Origin: Pagrus major
Taxonomy: Eukaryota; Chordata; Actinopteri; Spariformes; Sparidae
NCBI RefSeq assembly: GCF_040436345.1
Contig: NC_133225.1
Coordinates: 24,114,040 to 24,178,039, forward strand
DNA: 64,000 nucleotides
Direction of reading: 5' to 3'
The position numbers were made by a program, and so were the translations under genes. Every line of letters begins with the position of its first letter. The stretch's first letter is position 1. Under the pieces are notes generated by a model that did not search any database, was not told the origin of the DNA, and saw only the letters and a program-made list of their open reading frames with translations. Of the stretch, positions 38,401 to 53,101 are shown piece by piece.

Positions 38401-39468
38401 TTAATCCCAAATGTTGCTGTGTTTGATGTGTTTTGACCCTTAGGGCCACAGTAATATACTGTATGTTCATTATAACGTCATCTTGATTTACACATTCTGC
38501 TGTCTTTTCAGATCATCACTTTGTGTCATATTGTATATGGAAGTATAGTATGGTATTGTATCATATTGTATCGTGTCGTATCATATTGTATAGTGATCTC
38601 TCTTGAAAATTATATGGCGGCAGATCTCAATATGATTATCTGTCTGAGGTCAATAAAATATACTGTACTATAATGAAGCATGTTAATAGCATTGTGTGCA
38701 GGATGGCAGCTCTCTCCATCTTACTCAGATTCCCAGATTACAGTCCTCCATGGCTTCTCCAGTTCTGTGGTCCCTGTTGAAGAGCAAATACAACTTTTAC
38801 AAAACAATGATCTCATCAAATTTGATAAATGTATTGTTTTTGTTTACTTTGTGTTGGGTTTACATTCACTTTAAATCCTAAATCACCTGTGGGCCAACAC
38901 AGTGTTGGGAGTTTAAGGGAAAAAACAAAACTGATCGCTAATTGATTTATGACAACAACAAAAGAAAAAAAACGTGTTTATTTTTATTGAACTCACCCTC
39001 CACTTGATAGACTTCACACTCAGTCAGATTGAGATCGTTGCCATGCATCTCTGCAGCATTGAAGTTGTAACAATTTCCTGGATTGTTATAGACAACAGGC
39101 TGGCTTCCATTGACAAGAACCAATGCTTCTCCAAAATATGGACCAGAGTTACCAATCATTTTCACTGCATGAGCATGACTAGTAACCGGATATTTGAGGA
39201 GCTTTTCTCCACTGAAAGTGAAAAGAAAGGCCTGGTCATCATTCACATACTGTCCCGACTGACTGAAAGGTTGTTTGGTGTAACCTCCAAACACAAAACC
39301 GGAGGCGTTATAGCCCACAGACACTGTGGTCCCGCGGTTGTCACATCGTTGGTGGAAGGCTGCTCCGGTGAAACCATCGATGCTGGCCTTGTACAGCAGC
39401 TGGAGTTTGACTCTCCCCAGCTGGGAGCAGATCGTTCTCTGCTGGCTTCTGGTTAGTTTGGGGTTCAT
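35416..39468 (-). CDS. ifi44-like: Copy 5: IFI44-like TLDc-GTPase, complete, seven coding exons
   Basis: Coding exons, 5' to 3': 38997-39468, 38725-38773, 37482-37677, 37223-37375, 36945-37116, 35921-36021, 35416-35610. They join in frame to 445 aa. The architecture matches copy 3: TLDc 1-157, P-loop GPVGAGKSS 202-210, DTMG 260-263, TKVD 356-359. It is the closest paralogue of copy 3 in exons, introns and flanks. Copy-specific changes include GNCYNF (Tyr to Cys) in TLDc, SQAQVLF before the P-loop, and SEALGY where the other copies have SEAHGY or TEAHGY. Its promoter keeps the IRF-like motif at the usual distance. Two hAT-type insertions lie further upstream (41.0 and 42.2 kb). Confidence 0.93.
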
Positions 39469-40812
39469 AGTGGACAGATGGTTTTCTAATGTGTAAAGGA
39501 TGCTGAGAAACCCTTTGCTGTTTACTCACTTTGGAGTCTGAAATACAAAAAGATGTACACAGAATCATTAAAAGTACAGGATATAATGTAGGTTGTCTTT
39601 ATTTCAGTCAGTTCCCAATATCTCCTTAACTGTAGTACTCAGTACTTAGTAAATGTTTTTTTTTTAAATATATGTAAGAGTAATGATGGAAAAGGTCTGT
39701 GGTGCAAATACTGAATGATCTTTGAAATTATCTCAGTGAAAACTATTAGTACTAAAAAAGAACACAATTACCAAAAAAATAAAAACACTGATAAAATCAT
39801 CACTAAACTACAAAAACAAACAGCAATAAAATAACCATTCAAACAATAACATTACAAACTTACCCATATTTTAAATTCAAAATATAGTTTAGTTCATCCT
39901 ATATATTTCTGAACTGGGAATGAGTGGATCAGAAGAAACATTAATTTACTTGTTGTTGATAAACGTTCTAACTGATGAATTGTGTTATAAACACAGTGCA
40001 TATGTAAGTTGGTCCAGTAGCTGCTGTCATCAAATATACATATAAATTAAAGAGCAACAAATGTTTCCCTGTATCAAAGTTTAAAGGCCTTATTTGTAGA
40101 AATGTTGTTTCCAACACATGGGAGATATTACAAACTCTATATTTAATGAAACATTCAAAAAGCAGTCTTATTTTTAAACACTGGATGTCCTGCATATTTA
40201 GCAACCTTGGCACAGATTCTGACGGAACCTGTAAATATTTTCTCTCAAAAGAAACACACACCCTGAGAGCTCGTGCCTACATTAGGCTTTACAATAACTT
40301 TCGATTTCCTGGGAACGGTTTGCCACACCTAAATTATTACAGACTGCAGCCGCGATAATAAGACACAAGGGTTTTTGTCAAAATGTGTTTTAACATCTTT
40401 GCACTATTGCCAATTTCTTTTAGAATCATATTAAAATCGTATTAACTTTTTAATAATTACGTTTACGTAGTCTCCATCGGTTTAAATCAGTGAACAGTTC
40501 ATCGTTCTTGTATCTGTTCCTATCAAGGTTAAAATAAAATAAAACAAAAGAAAATACATGGGGTGATCAACACTCTCCAGTTTCGGGGGTAGACTGTAAT
40601 CCGGACGAAGTATGCTCGAAGTTTAGAAATAAGGTACACAGTAACCTGTTAACATAAACTTACAGTAACCTGTAACAGTAACCTGTAAACATGAACTTAA
40701 ACAAAGTTAGAATTCTGCCAAACCTTTAGTCACCAAATCAAATAAAACCTTCAAAGGTCACTGGTTAACTAGAAAATCTTAATATAAATCCTTGAATCTT
40801 TTTCATCCTTAC

Positions 40813-40926
40813 CTTCGTCTCCTGTATACAGTTGAGGAAGGAGCACACGGTTAACGTGTGTAGGCAAAAATGACAGGATGTCTGTCAAACAGGTCTGTCA
40901 AATGGCACACCTGGCAGAAACGAAAC
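40813..40926 (-). promoter_or_regulatory. Copy 5: noncoding first exon and ISRE/IRF-like motif
   Basis: The GACGAAG|GTAAGG donor is at 40807-40812. AGAAACGAAAC at 40916-40926 stands about 110 bp upstream of the donor, as in copy 3. Confidence 0.6.
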
Positions 40927-41014
40927 AGGGGCGTTGCCTTCAAAATAAAAGTGAAGACGGTTTCTGAATACAGCAATTGACTGTGTATTCTGGATGCTGT
41001 AAATCCTTCGTTTT

Positions 41015-41857
41015 CAGTGGCGGTTCCTCACATGGGCAATATGGGCAGCCACCCAAGGCGGTTCACCTCTTAATAAGCGAATAAACGATAACCTCTGGAC
41101 CTCAGCTCTCCCTGCTGGTGTGGGGAGCGGTGAAGCAGGGGATTCATCTAATAGTGCACAACTAATGCAATTAGTAGGCCTAAGTCAGTCACATCACGAA
41201 TTGCTTCCAAATAAAGCACATTTCAGTCATAATCATATTTTGAATATTAGTTTAATAAAAAGTTATTTAATGCATGAGGTTTTTTTGACGAACAAATACA
41301 GAGCTCTTGATACGTGGAATAGTAGTTTGCAAACGCTAACATGAGCTTTAGATGTACTTTAAAGCCATTTATTAAGTATTATCCATCAAAGTAATACATT
41401 ACCTGTGAATTACTTTTATAGATAACACTTGGAAAAAAGCATTAGCTTAATTTAAGCGGCCTAAGTTGTTCGTTTATTCACTTATTAACTTAACATGATA
41501 TAAATACTTTCATCAAATTATAAACTTTACATAGAACTTATGTAATTGAATTTCATGGCAATTTTACATGTAATTGATACAAAATGTCGATGTTTTGAGG
41601 ACAGGCTGAAAAAGTGACATAGTGCACCTTCAAATAATCTTACATTTTTATGGAAACTGCAATAAAAATGCAGATGGTCACAAGTGAGGACTGCAAACCT
41701 TTCAGTCAATGTGAAATATCCTCTAGTACACATAAACACTACAAATGTAGTCAATTTTGACACATGCAATTCAGGCATCAAATAAAGCTTTAAGTTTACA
41801 CAAACTAAATTCAGTTGTGCCAGACAGAAATTACATAATCCTTCTCCTCTGCCACTG
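41015..41857. mobile_element. hAT-type nonautonomous element, 843 bp, with 8-bp target duplication
   Basis: It starts CAGTGGCGGTTCC and ends GCCACTG (inverse of CAGTGGC). It is flanked by TTCGTTTT on both sides (41007-41014 and 41858-41865). The empty site is visible in copy 4 at about 31568-31575 (CCTTCGTTTTTTAAAG). The internal sequence is shared with the remnant at 22383-23288. No transposase frame. Confidence 0.85.
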
Positions 41858-42150
41858 TTCGTTTTTTGAAGTGTGCTTTCAGTGTAGCTCTAGCAGAAAG
41901 CAAATTTTCCTTTAATCCCATTTGTCAAAGCAATACAATAGTCGACACACAATTGTCCTCATACATCATACTCTTATACTAAAGCTATTTTTTTCAGTGA
42001 GGCTTATTGTTTTAAATCAGGGCTCAGTTTGTTTTCCATAAGGTTTTGTTTGTTTTTTTGTTTGTAAGAAATCAAATTTATAAAATTAATTAAAATTGCT
42101 GTTAATGTTGTTTTATTTTGTGAGGTGAAAATGCTCTTTATATATGTAAG

Positions 42151-42530
42151 CAGAGGAGGATTAAGGTAGTCATGGGCCCCTAGGCTATTTTTTATGTGGG
42201 CCCCCCCTTATGCATCATGCTCTCCCAGAAAATTTTTTAATTTTGCACCATGTGTAACAGTGCAGGAGAATATTTGGCAAACATGATCCACATACACTCC
42301 AGTTAGCACACAGGTAGGTCAAATCGAATCGATGAGCTTGATTGGATGAGGTGACCCATGTCTGCCCAATCAGTGCTGTTTTGTTTGTTTATTACCCCAT
42401 GGACCAATAGAGGTCAATGATTTTTTCCATTATTGTACAAGTACCATAATTATACAAGTGTATTTAAATTTCTAAAAAATAATCTGACCAATTCAAGGAC
42501 CCCTCCACAGGGGTGGAGCAGCCATTTTAA

Positions 42531-42567
<37 letters not shown>

Positions 42568-44119
42568 GGGGGGGGGGGGTTCTGGGGTAGCACATGAGCA
42601 CCGCAACCACCTTTGGCCCCTGTTTCAGTCTCCAAAACTAATGCGATGCATTTCTAGATTTTCTTCACTAGGATATGCCAATAATATTGCATTCAAAATG
42701 TACATTATAGCACAACGCTCTTTAACCTAAGATATTATATATTCACAAGCAATCACATACCATGGTATTAAGAAATTAATGTCTTATTAAAGAACAAGTG
42801 TGAGTGAGTGAAATTGGCAAGAACACTGTGTTCCTCCCTCTTCTCTTGTGTTATCTCCCTCTCCTTCTCTCATGTTCTCCCCTTCTCCTTCTTTTGTGTT
42901 CTCCTCCTCTTGTCTTCTCTCCAACTTCTCTCCTGTTCTCTCCCTCATCTTCTCCATGCTCTCCTTTGTCCTGACTCCTGAACTTCCCTTCCTCAGAAAC
43001 ATCCTACATAAAGAACTCAATGTTAATATTCCTGAACATGTAAACTTAGAACAAACAGCCTTGATTTTGATTAGGAAACATTCAATTCTTTTGTTGTTCT
43101 TTTATCTGCTTTTTATTAATTATTTTACATATATTTTGTTGTTCTAATCTGTTTTAACTAATCTTTCATCCTAGCCTTTATTGTACTCTATATTATTTTA
43201 TTCCTCTTATTATGTAAGATTTTAATAGTTTTATTGCATGTCATTGTCTTCATTTCTATTCTTTTCTAGTTTCTGAGAGCAGTAACAGGGATGAGTTGAT
43301 GTAGGAGATTTTATTCATTGAAAAGAAGGTTTTGAGCTCCAACAAATAGCTTTAAGTTACGTAAATGAACACCTACATGGCATCAATGCAAGAATATGAA
43401 TGTACTACCATAAAATTGAATTAGTGCATTTATGGATTGAAAGCTAGCTTTCTGTTTCCCTCCTGTCACATAACTCCAATTAAATGACAACTTGACTTGA
43501 AAAAGAAGTCAATCTTCTGCTGCCTCTTCCTGTTTGGCATTCCTAACAAAAAGAATAATGATAATGTTGAATAATATCAAAATCAGTGGATGTCTCTAGA
43601 AAACTATCTGTCAGTTACCATTAACTTTACCTGGCTTGCATTAACTTTGTTTGCCACCTGGCTTGCTTAATATTAGCGGACATGCCACAAAGCAAGACAT
43701 AGTTTAGTTATTTACAGACAAAATCCTACATTATTAACTAGTTAAATAACCGTTTCATACCTCTGCTCTGTTCGCTGTCTGCGGCAGCGAGTGACGGCAG
43801 CTCCGTGTCAGCATGTACGTGTTTACTTTCCCAGGGGGCGGGACTAGTGGGTTTGGTCAAATGGCTGTGATTGGCTTGATGGCTGTCAATCAATCTAACT
43901 TGGCCAATGGGTTTTCATGTATGGGGGACTGAGGTGCGCTCCATTTTAGTACGCTGGTACACCGCGAGGGCGGGCCAACGGTTTAATACCTTAGGAGAAA
44001 GTCGGGGGGATTAAATCACCTTGTTTTAAAAGTCCCCCACGGCTGTGACGCCAGGGCCCCTCCACACGTGGGGCCCCTAGGCTGCAGCGTAGGGAAGCCT
44101 GTGCATTAATCCGCGTCTG
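42151..44119. mobile_element. hAT-type nonautonomous element, 1,969 bp, with 8-bp target duplication
   Basis: The ends are CAGAGGAGGATTAA and, inverted, CAGACGCGGATTAA (12 of 14 match). They are flanked by TATGTAAG on both sides (42143-42150 and 44120-44127). The empty site is at 21481-21488 in the paralogous flank. GGGCCCCTAGGC occurs near both ends. Inside are a GT tract passing into a G run (42532-42579), a CT-rich stretch (42835-42990) and no recognisable transposase; the short open frames there are low complexity. Confidence 0.85.
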
Positions 44120-44735
44120 TATGTAAGATCACTTATTATAATTTTTGTCATAATCTGAGCATGGTAGGCAGAGCCTAGAACCATTCTCTGTCTTAAGAAG
44201 ACAGTAGGTGTGCACTTTAGGCCCATGGACCACCATTAAGATTCGGTTTTGGCCCTTCACAATGGTGCCACCAAAATTGAAATATCGTCATACCTCTCTG
44301 GACACGAATTAAGACTTAATGAGGCATTGCAGATAAGCGCTGGTAAACTGCTCTGAATCTGCTGTCTGTGGTTGTGATCGAAACAAAGAACAAAAGGATT
44401 ATGATGCAAAACTTTTATGATATCATAATGCAGGAAAGAGTAATATCAGATAATGTGTTTGCTAGTCAAACTTTTGAACTTGTGATTAAAGGTCCATTAA
44501 ATTGCATTCTTTAGTCTAATAATTGAAAAATAAAATAGCACCCTTAACCCCCTAAATAATTTATGACTGAATCTGGGAGAAAATCACAGAGAAACACAGT
44601 TAAAAAGAAAAGCTCACATTTTCTTAAGCCAACTGGAGGTGCAGCTCAGGTCTAGGATTCATAGTGTTGTAACATTAAACATAGGGCTACAATGGGTGAC
44701 CAGGAGATGCCTCAAAACGTTTTAAATACTGTAAC

Positions 44736-44870
44736 AACCATTAATATGGATGCTTTCATTATTCTTTATGTCTTTTAAGTCTCTATTTAAATCACTCAGT
44801 TCATTAGGCCTAAGCAATAAAAACAAAGTAATAAGCTTTGGAAACAATGTGAAACTTTTTCCCTAAAACT
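44736..44870. repeat. Inverted copy of the intron-6 interspersed repeat
   Basis: Read on the minus strand it gives AGGGAAAAAGTTTCACATTG, then AATGAACTGAGTGATTTAA and GAATAATGAAAGCATCC. These match intron 6 of copies 3-5 but in the opposite orientation relative to the genes. It lies in the 3' flank of copy 6. Confidence 0.5.
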
Positions 44871-46975
44871 TTCTATTTTTGTTTACGTGTATTCCCGTAT
44901 TTTGTTTTTTTATTATAAGCATATATATTTTAAAGCATAAAATAAAATGTCCAAAACCTACAAGGCTAAAAGGAAACATCACAAAGTACAATCCCATTAC
45001 AATTATAGGCTACTATTTTGGTCCCTTGCAGACTCTTTCTCTCTCAAGTAATATTATTTCTATCAGCTGACCCTAACATAGCAGGCCAGAACTGGCCCTG
45101 CGGTCATTGATCTCATCGAAGTAATCATCAGCGAAGCGAAGGATCTGCTTGACGGCGTTGAGCAGCAGGATATCGCAGTTTGGGTCCAACTCCAACTCTT
45201 CGCTGTAGTTCCTTACCGGAACAACACAGGACAGAGGCACACCGAGCCGAGTGCTGACCTCCTGCATCTGGATCACAAAAGGCTCAGATGAGGGTTGTTT
45301 ATTACTTTCTTAAGACTCCAGAGAATTGTGCCAACTTTTGTAAATTGCAGCTAAATTTTGTCTTTTCAACTTCGTAAAGGTAGATTGTTATACTGGTAGT
45401 GTTTGTTTTGGTTGTGGCTCCCCATTACTAACTAATATTTCTGACCCATTATAGACAACTAACTTTTAAAGAAATTCACATGATTTATATATAAGAAATA
45501 TATTGTTTTTATAACCTGCCATCTCAATCGTGCATTTGTACACAAGTATTACAATACACGTGAGCCATTAAGGTCTGATCTCCCATATAACTTCAGGTTT
45601 TTAAGTTTCTAATGTGGCACCATGCTGTAAGGACTCAAAAGAAAATTAAGCCAATCCTACACCAGGCAAGTCATTCGAATCTATCTGAATAAAATAACTG
45701 CAAACCTACAGTATAACAAATCCTATAGCATTTTTTCTTTAAAATAAAATTCTCACCATTTGCTTAATGTAGTAACTCTTATAAACGTTTCTCACATCCT
45801 CTGTCACTAAAGGACAAGCTTCATCTACTTTAGTGAGCAGGACCAGCTGAGGAATCCCTGAAAACACCAGAGCAGAAAGAAGATTTTTAAAATGTTGTAG
45901 ATGTAGGTATCAGGCTGTCAACATATTGTTGTTGCTCTTCTAAAATACTGTACTTTAAGTGTTAACTCATAATGAATGTGCATGTACGTCTTCAGTATAA
46001 TAAGTGGGACTAGACTTTACCGACCCATTAAGTTGACCTTTTGGCGGACAGCGTCCAGCTTCTTCTCCAGCTCCTCTGACATGATGGAGACTTTGGAGCC
46101 ATCAACAACGAAGGCCACACAGTGGATCTTGTCCTTGGGCGCTGGAGACTTGCGATAGCCGTGGGCCTCCGAATGCAGCGGAGCAGAGGGGTTGAACTGA
46201 GTCACACAGTTGAGGGGAAAGACAGAGACATTTAAAACAACATCAATGGCTCTTACATTCAATATCCTGCTCAATGTGACAAAAAGCTGTACCTGATAAA
46301 GGTCTGGCAGATGACCTTTAAGGATGTTGCTGATGTCTTCTATATTGAGCCCCGCACCTGTGCTTTCCTCCAGTCCCATGGTATCACACAAGATGATTGG
46401 CAGAGGCTTTCCTTCTCGCCCAGCTTTCAAAGAGTAGGAGCGAAACTGTCTTGTACAAAGTGAAGGAGTAGCAACTCACAAAATGGTGACAGGGCAGGAC
46501 ATACGTTTTGAAGTAAGTCAATACAAACAGAAATCATAAACTGTCAGGAACTGACCTGTGTGGTGAGGCTGGTGCTGGAGCTGCCAGAGATGGCCTTGCT
46601 GGTGACGTGGCCTCTGAATACAGAGTTAATAGAGTTGAAGAAGCTGGACTTTCCAGCTCCTACTGGTCCAATGAGCAGAATCCGAACCTGAGACACAGAG
46701 CTGACTGTCGGCTTATAGCTCTTAATACTCTCCATCAGCGTATCCCTAGTCCTGCATAAGAGGACAGAGCTGATGAGTAACTTTTATTTTTCTAGGAGAA
46801 GGGTGAGTGTTGTTTTTTTGGCTGGTTCTTAAAGATATTTTTTGTGCACAGCCAGTTGACCTCTGTGATAGTAGCAGTCTTTGTTCTGGGTAAAGAAATG
46901 ATGATTATGATGAGTCTTTCATAATCTAAAATAACTGGTATAGCATGCCCAGTCGAGCATAGCAGTATTGCATGT

Positions 46976-47275
46976 CATGGTATAGTATAGTATAGTGTAG
47001 TATAGAATAGTATGGTATAGTACGGTATAGTACAGTACAGTACCATACCGTACCGCACCACACCGCACCGCACCGCACCGCACGGCACAGCACAGCACAG
47101 CACAGCACAATACAGTATAGTACAGTAAAGTCCAGTACAGTTTTGTATCTTATAGCACAGTACAGTACAGTACAGTGTGTGTAGTATAGTATAGTGCATA
47201 TACTATATATGCTATATTATAGCATATCATAGCACAGCATGTTATAGTATAGTATAGAACCTAGCTTATAAAATA
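46976..47275. repeat. Degenerate pentanucleotide tract in intron 3 of copy 6
   Basis: Units of five such as TAGTA, CAGTA, CGCAC and CAGCA run through the tract and drift from AT-rich to GC-rich and back. Copies 3 and 5 have a much shorter TATTG/TATAG tract at the same intron position (about 18707-18770 and 38535-38600), so it has expanded in copy 6. Confidence 0.75.
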
Positions 47276-47734
47276 GTATAATATAATGGTCTCTCTCTCT
47301 TGAAAATGAGAGGGCAGGTCGTAGTAAGATTAAGATAATGATGATGATTATAATGAAGCATGTTAATAGCATTGTGTGCAGGATGGCGGCTCTCTCCATC
47401 TTACTCAGATTCCCAGATTATAGTCCTCCATGGCTTCTCCAGTTCTGTGGTCTCTGTTGAAGAGCAAATACAACTTTTACAAAACAATGATCTCATCAAA
47501 TTTGATAAACATTTAACCCGCCTAGACAACCTTGTTTTATCTCTTTGTGATGAGTTTACATGTACTCAAAACTTAGGGTCAAAGAGACTAAACAAAAATT
47601 ATATACTTCCAGATTTGCTACAACAACAAAAACAAAATCTGTTTATTTATATTGAACTCACCCTCCACTTGATAGACTTCACACTCAGTCAGGTTGAGGT
47701 CGTTGCCATGCATCTCTGCTGCACTGAAGTTGTA

Positions 47735-49356
<1,622 letters not shown>

Positions 49357-50942
49357 TAATACCTTCCTGGATTGTTATAGACTACAGGCTGATTTCCATT
49401 GACAAGAATCAATGCTTCGCCAAAATATGGACCTGAGTGACTATACATTTTCACTGCATATGTGGGAACAGTGACCGGATATTTGAGGAGTTTTTCTCCA
49501 CTGAAAGTGAAAAGAAAGGCCTGGTCATCATATGTGTACCCTCCAGACTGATTGAAAGGTTGTTTGGTGTAACCTCCAAACACAAAACCAGAGACGTTAT
49601 AGCCCACAGACACTGTGGGACTGCGGGTGTCACATCGTTGGTGGAAGGCTGCTCCGGTGAAACCATGGATGCTGGCCTTGTACAGCAGCTGGAGTTTGAC
49701 TCTCCCCAGCTGGGAGCAGATCGTTCTCTGCTGGCTCTTGGTCAGCCTGGGGTTCATAGTGACAGTTGATCCGCTGAAGTGTGTGAAGAATGCTGAATGA
49801 ACCTTAGATGTCTATTTACACAAAGACACACAGATACAAAAAAAAACCCTTGAATATGTAGATTAATTGAATTTGGTTAATCCCACTGGATAACTATCAT
49901 CATGGTCGCACCCAGTGTTCAAGGTTGTTTGTAAAGTCATAAAAGTGACTCTCCTTATCCTCCTGAACAAACAATACTGATTCAAGAACACAAGAAATAT
50001 TTATTACCATATTCATTCATTATCAGGTCAGACTTTATTATCAGGTCAAGAGGTACGAGCACACCTAACAGAGAAGAACTGATCATGAATTAGTTTACCT
50101 GTCACTTTATGGAAACGAGGTAAAAATCTTGAATTTAAAAATTGAAGAAAATACTGTAGGATGGTGTGGTAAATGAAACTGATTTTACCCTGTACTCTAG
50201 ACATCAGATTTAAAAACTGGGCAACATCTCTGATAGAAAAATTGTTGTGGCCCAGATCTGCCCAACAAGAGAAACAATCATCTGGCCCACAGGACATGGG
50301 TGGTCCACACTTGTTTCCCAGATCTGAGCCACAAGCAGGCCATACCATGTCCTGTGTCAGCCAAGAGTGAACTGAATAAACCAGAACTAGAAATGTCATG
50401 TTTTCACTGTATCAAAGTTTAAAACCCCTACTTGTGAAATGTTTTTAATTAAATGCTATAATACCTTTTTCACTTGAATCAAATATTCAGTCTTGAAGAA
50501 CATAATATATAAAATAAAGTTGTTATTTAATTTACTTTGGATTGCTCCTCTATTCCTCCTCAGATGTATCTTAGTTTCATCTCTCCATTTACTGAAATGT
50601 GCAAAAAAAGTCTTATCTTAAACATCAGATGTCCTGTATTTCAGCAACCATGGCAGATTCTCAAAAAGACTCTCAAAAAACAAACAAAAACCAACAACAA
50701 AAAAAATTACAAAAGGTTTGCCACACCTTGATAGGCCTGCCAACTTTAAGGGTGGGGTAGGCCCTTGATTTGTAGGGCGTCCAAGTTTAGTTTGTTGCAG
50801 AAAAATACACCTGAACTAAGTCACAACTGTGCCATTCCTCAGTCTCAAAAATCAATGAAGCCTTACAAATCCCATTGGCTAACTTTACATTAGAGTATGA
50901 CAAAATCTGAAATCCTTTAATATTATCCTTACCTCCTTCTTA

Positions 50943-51121
50943 TCCAGATAGTTCAAGGATGTGACCACCTTTAATGGTGGTTACTGTATGTCCGATGTTC
51001 GAGTTGCATGTAGGAGTTACAAACTTTGATTTCATCATGCAACCCTGTGTTGTATATTGAACAATAAATCAATCTGAACCTTGAACCTTGCTCTCTGGCA
51101 GATCTGGCAGAAAATCAAACT
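50943..51121 (-). promoter_or_regulatory. Copy 6: noncoding first exon and decayed IRF-like motif
   Basis: A GTAAGG donor is at 50937-50942 in the usual context. GAAAATCAAACT at 51110-51121 aligns with the motif of copies 3-5 but has lost the second GAAA. About 100 bp of retroposon-tail-like sequence (51000-51100, with AACCTTGAACCTTG) lies between it and the exon. Confidence 0.4.
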
Positions 51122-53101
51122 GGAAGTCTGCAGACTAAATTGGTTTTGCCTTCAAATTAAAATGTAAATTTGTCTCTGAATAAAGAAATTTGCTGTGTGT
51201 TCTGAACATAATATAAGTAGAGACCAGGTTCGGATTCCAACCCATGACTTCTCACTACGCCAGACCACACCTGTCTTTGAACCCAGCCTTCATTTTGATC
51301 TTAACTACACACTTGTAAATATTTGCGACTCTATTCTGCACAGTTGGTAAGCTATTGTGCTGAGAAAAATCTGTCCACAGACACCTGGCAAATTACTCAA
51401 AATCCTGCTACAAAATAATCAGGTTCCTGCTACAAAAAGGACCACATTTTGCCATGACACACAGACTCACAATCTGAAAACATCATCAGCAGACGCTGTT
51501 CCAACTGGTAAAAATCACTCATGTTTAAAGAGAGCTTTCAGTGAAACTCTAGCTGAAAACAAATGTATCTTTACTTCAATTACTTGGTATGCCACCGGAC
51601 CAAGCACTTAACTACTTGGCACACACAATTACTTGTTTCCACTAAAGTACTCTCAGTTTAGTTTCCTCTGAACCAGTGTGTAATGCATGGCAACTACCTA
51701 AACGTGAGATCTGTTTTGTGTTTCCACCACAGACAGTACTCCTAAATGTAGTGCAGTTGTGCACAAGGGCTTTGGGAGTAACACCTTTCACTTTTCTAGC
51801 AGCTGGGAAACAACAGCTGCTGTTTTTATTAACAGACACACTGTGACCTTAACTGCCCAGTTAACAACATATACAAATTCCTTACCTTGTCTCTTTTCTG
51901 CACGCTCTCTTGCTTGACCACACACTCCCTGTGCACTGCACACATGTGGTTGTAACAAGGAAACAAGCTTGAGAAAAGGCTGCAGACAGCAAGACAGGTG
52001 TTTGGGAAATCCTGCATCTGTGTGCAGATACAGGATTGTGTCAACTCCACCTTTAAGTATCTCAGTGTGCTAGATAACTACACAGAAGGGTAATGAAAAA
52101 ACAGGACTGCCCAAAGCATTGTTTTTTTTTTGGTACCTACCATCTAATTATAAATTAACTTAACTGAACCTGCCCACTTGGTGGAAACCAAGGGTTGCCT
52201 AACGTGGAGTCCATGGGCCACAATTTGCCGGCCATAAGGTTTGTTTTGGCCCACCAGGTGTTTCTATTTGTTTTATTTTTTTTTACTGAAATACAGAACT
52301 GTTACAGTTGTTGCTATAAATCATGTTTCTAAAGCAAAGTGATCCATGTCACATGACCGTCACTGAGTTGGAAGAGAGAATATTATAGATTATACAACTG
52401 TATATAACAGAGGATATTCCCCTGGAGAGCTAACTGCATTAAGACCTGAGGCAGCTGTATGAGTATGAAACTTGTTGCACTTTACACTTCAATAGCCTTG
52501 ATAATGATGCCATTGTAAACACAATCGATAAGTGTTAGGTTTGCATTTTTATTTATTTAGTTGATTTCAGCAACAAATGTAAACTTTAAATTAATTCATA
52601 TCAAAAGTTATTTAAAAAAGGTATATCCTCTCTTTGGAAAAAGACAGGCTATCTGTGAAAAACTGTTATGACAGGTGTAGATCACTTGGAAACTTAATTC
52701 CTACCTACCATAAGAGAACATTTTAAGTACCAGATAACTGGTGAATGCAGCAGGTGTTTTGAATCCACTGGTACGAGTCACTCAAGAATGACTGTGGTGA
52801 TACCACTGGTTCTAGCATGAGATCCAACATCCTTGATAAAAAAGCAGAGATCACGTTTAACAGTAAAATATGACAGACATATTTTTTATATTTTATAGTT
52901 TTGTCCATTAAAATTGAGTAAAAAAGACAAGATATAGTAAAATTTTGCATGGTTTAAATGCAAAAGCTTTTTAAAAAATGCATGAAATCCACTGTGATTA
53001 GCATTAAAATTGCCACTAGGGGTCAGTGAAGTCAGATATGTTCAATTCCTCCACATAAGGGCTTGCTCTTGAGCTGTTGACATTCTATTACAACTGATTA
53101 T
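51122..53101. other. Flank between copies 6 and 7, no gene seen
   Basis: 51125-51210 and 51520-51570 align to the upstream flank of copies 3-5, and 52190-52280 matches the diverged GCCATAAGGTTTGTTTTGG flank found at about 21400 and 32200. The stretches between are unrelated and are probably insertions. No conserved coding frame or RNA gene was recognised. Confidence 0.5.

Larger units (their letters stand above)
32365..42150. repeat. Right copy of the segmental duplication (contains copy 5)
   Basis: It is collinear with 12160-21480. Differences include a deletion of about 240 bp in intron 6 of copy 5 (junction near 36739, GGTAA/GCTTTC) and the gain of the hAT-type insertion at 41015-41857. 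The conserved open frame at 33077-33265 matches 12790-12979 only because the block is duplicated. Confidence 0.8.

Noticed and set aside
42787-43147. Glu/Arg-rich and Ser/Pro-rich open frames on the two strands
   Set aside because: They are low-complexity translation of a CT-rich stretch inside the hAT-type element.
46919-47199. Several overlapping Cys/Tyr-rich frames
   Set aside because: They are translations of the pentanucleotide tract in intron 3 of copy 6.
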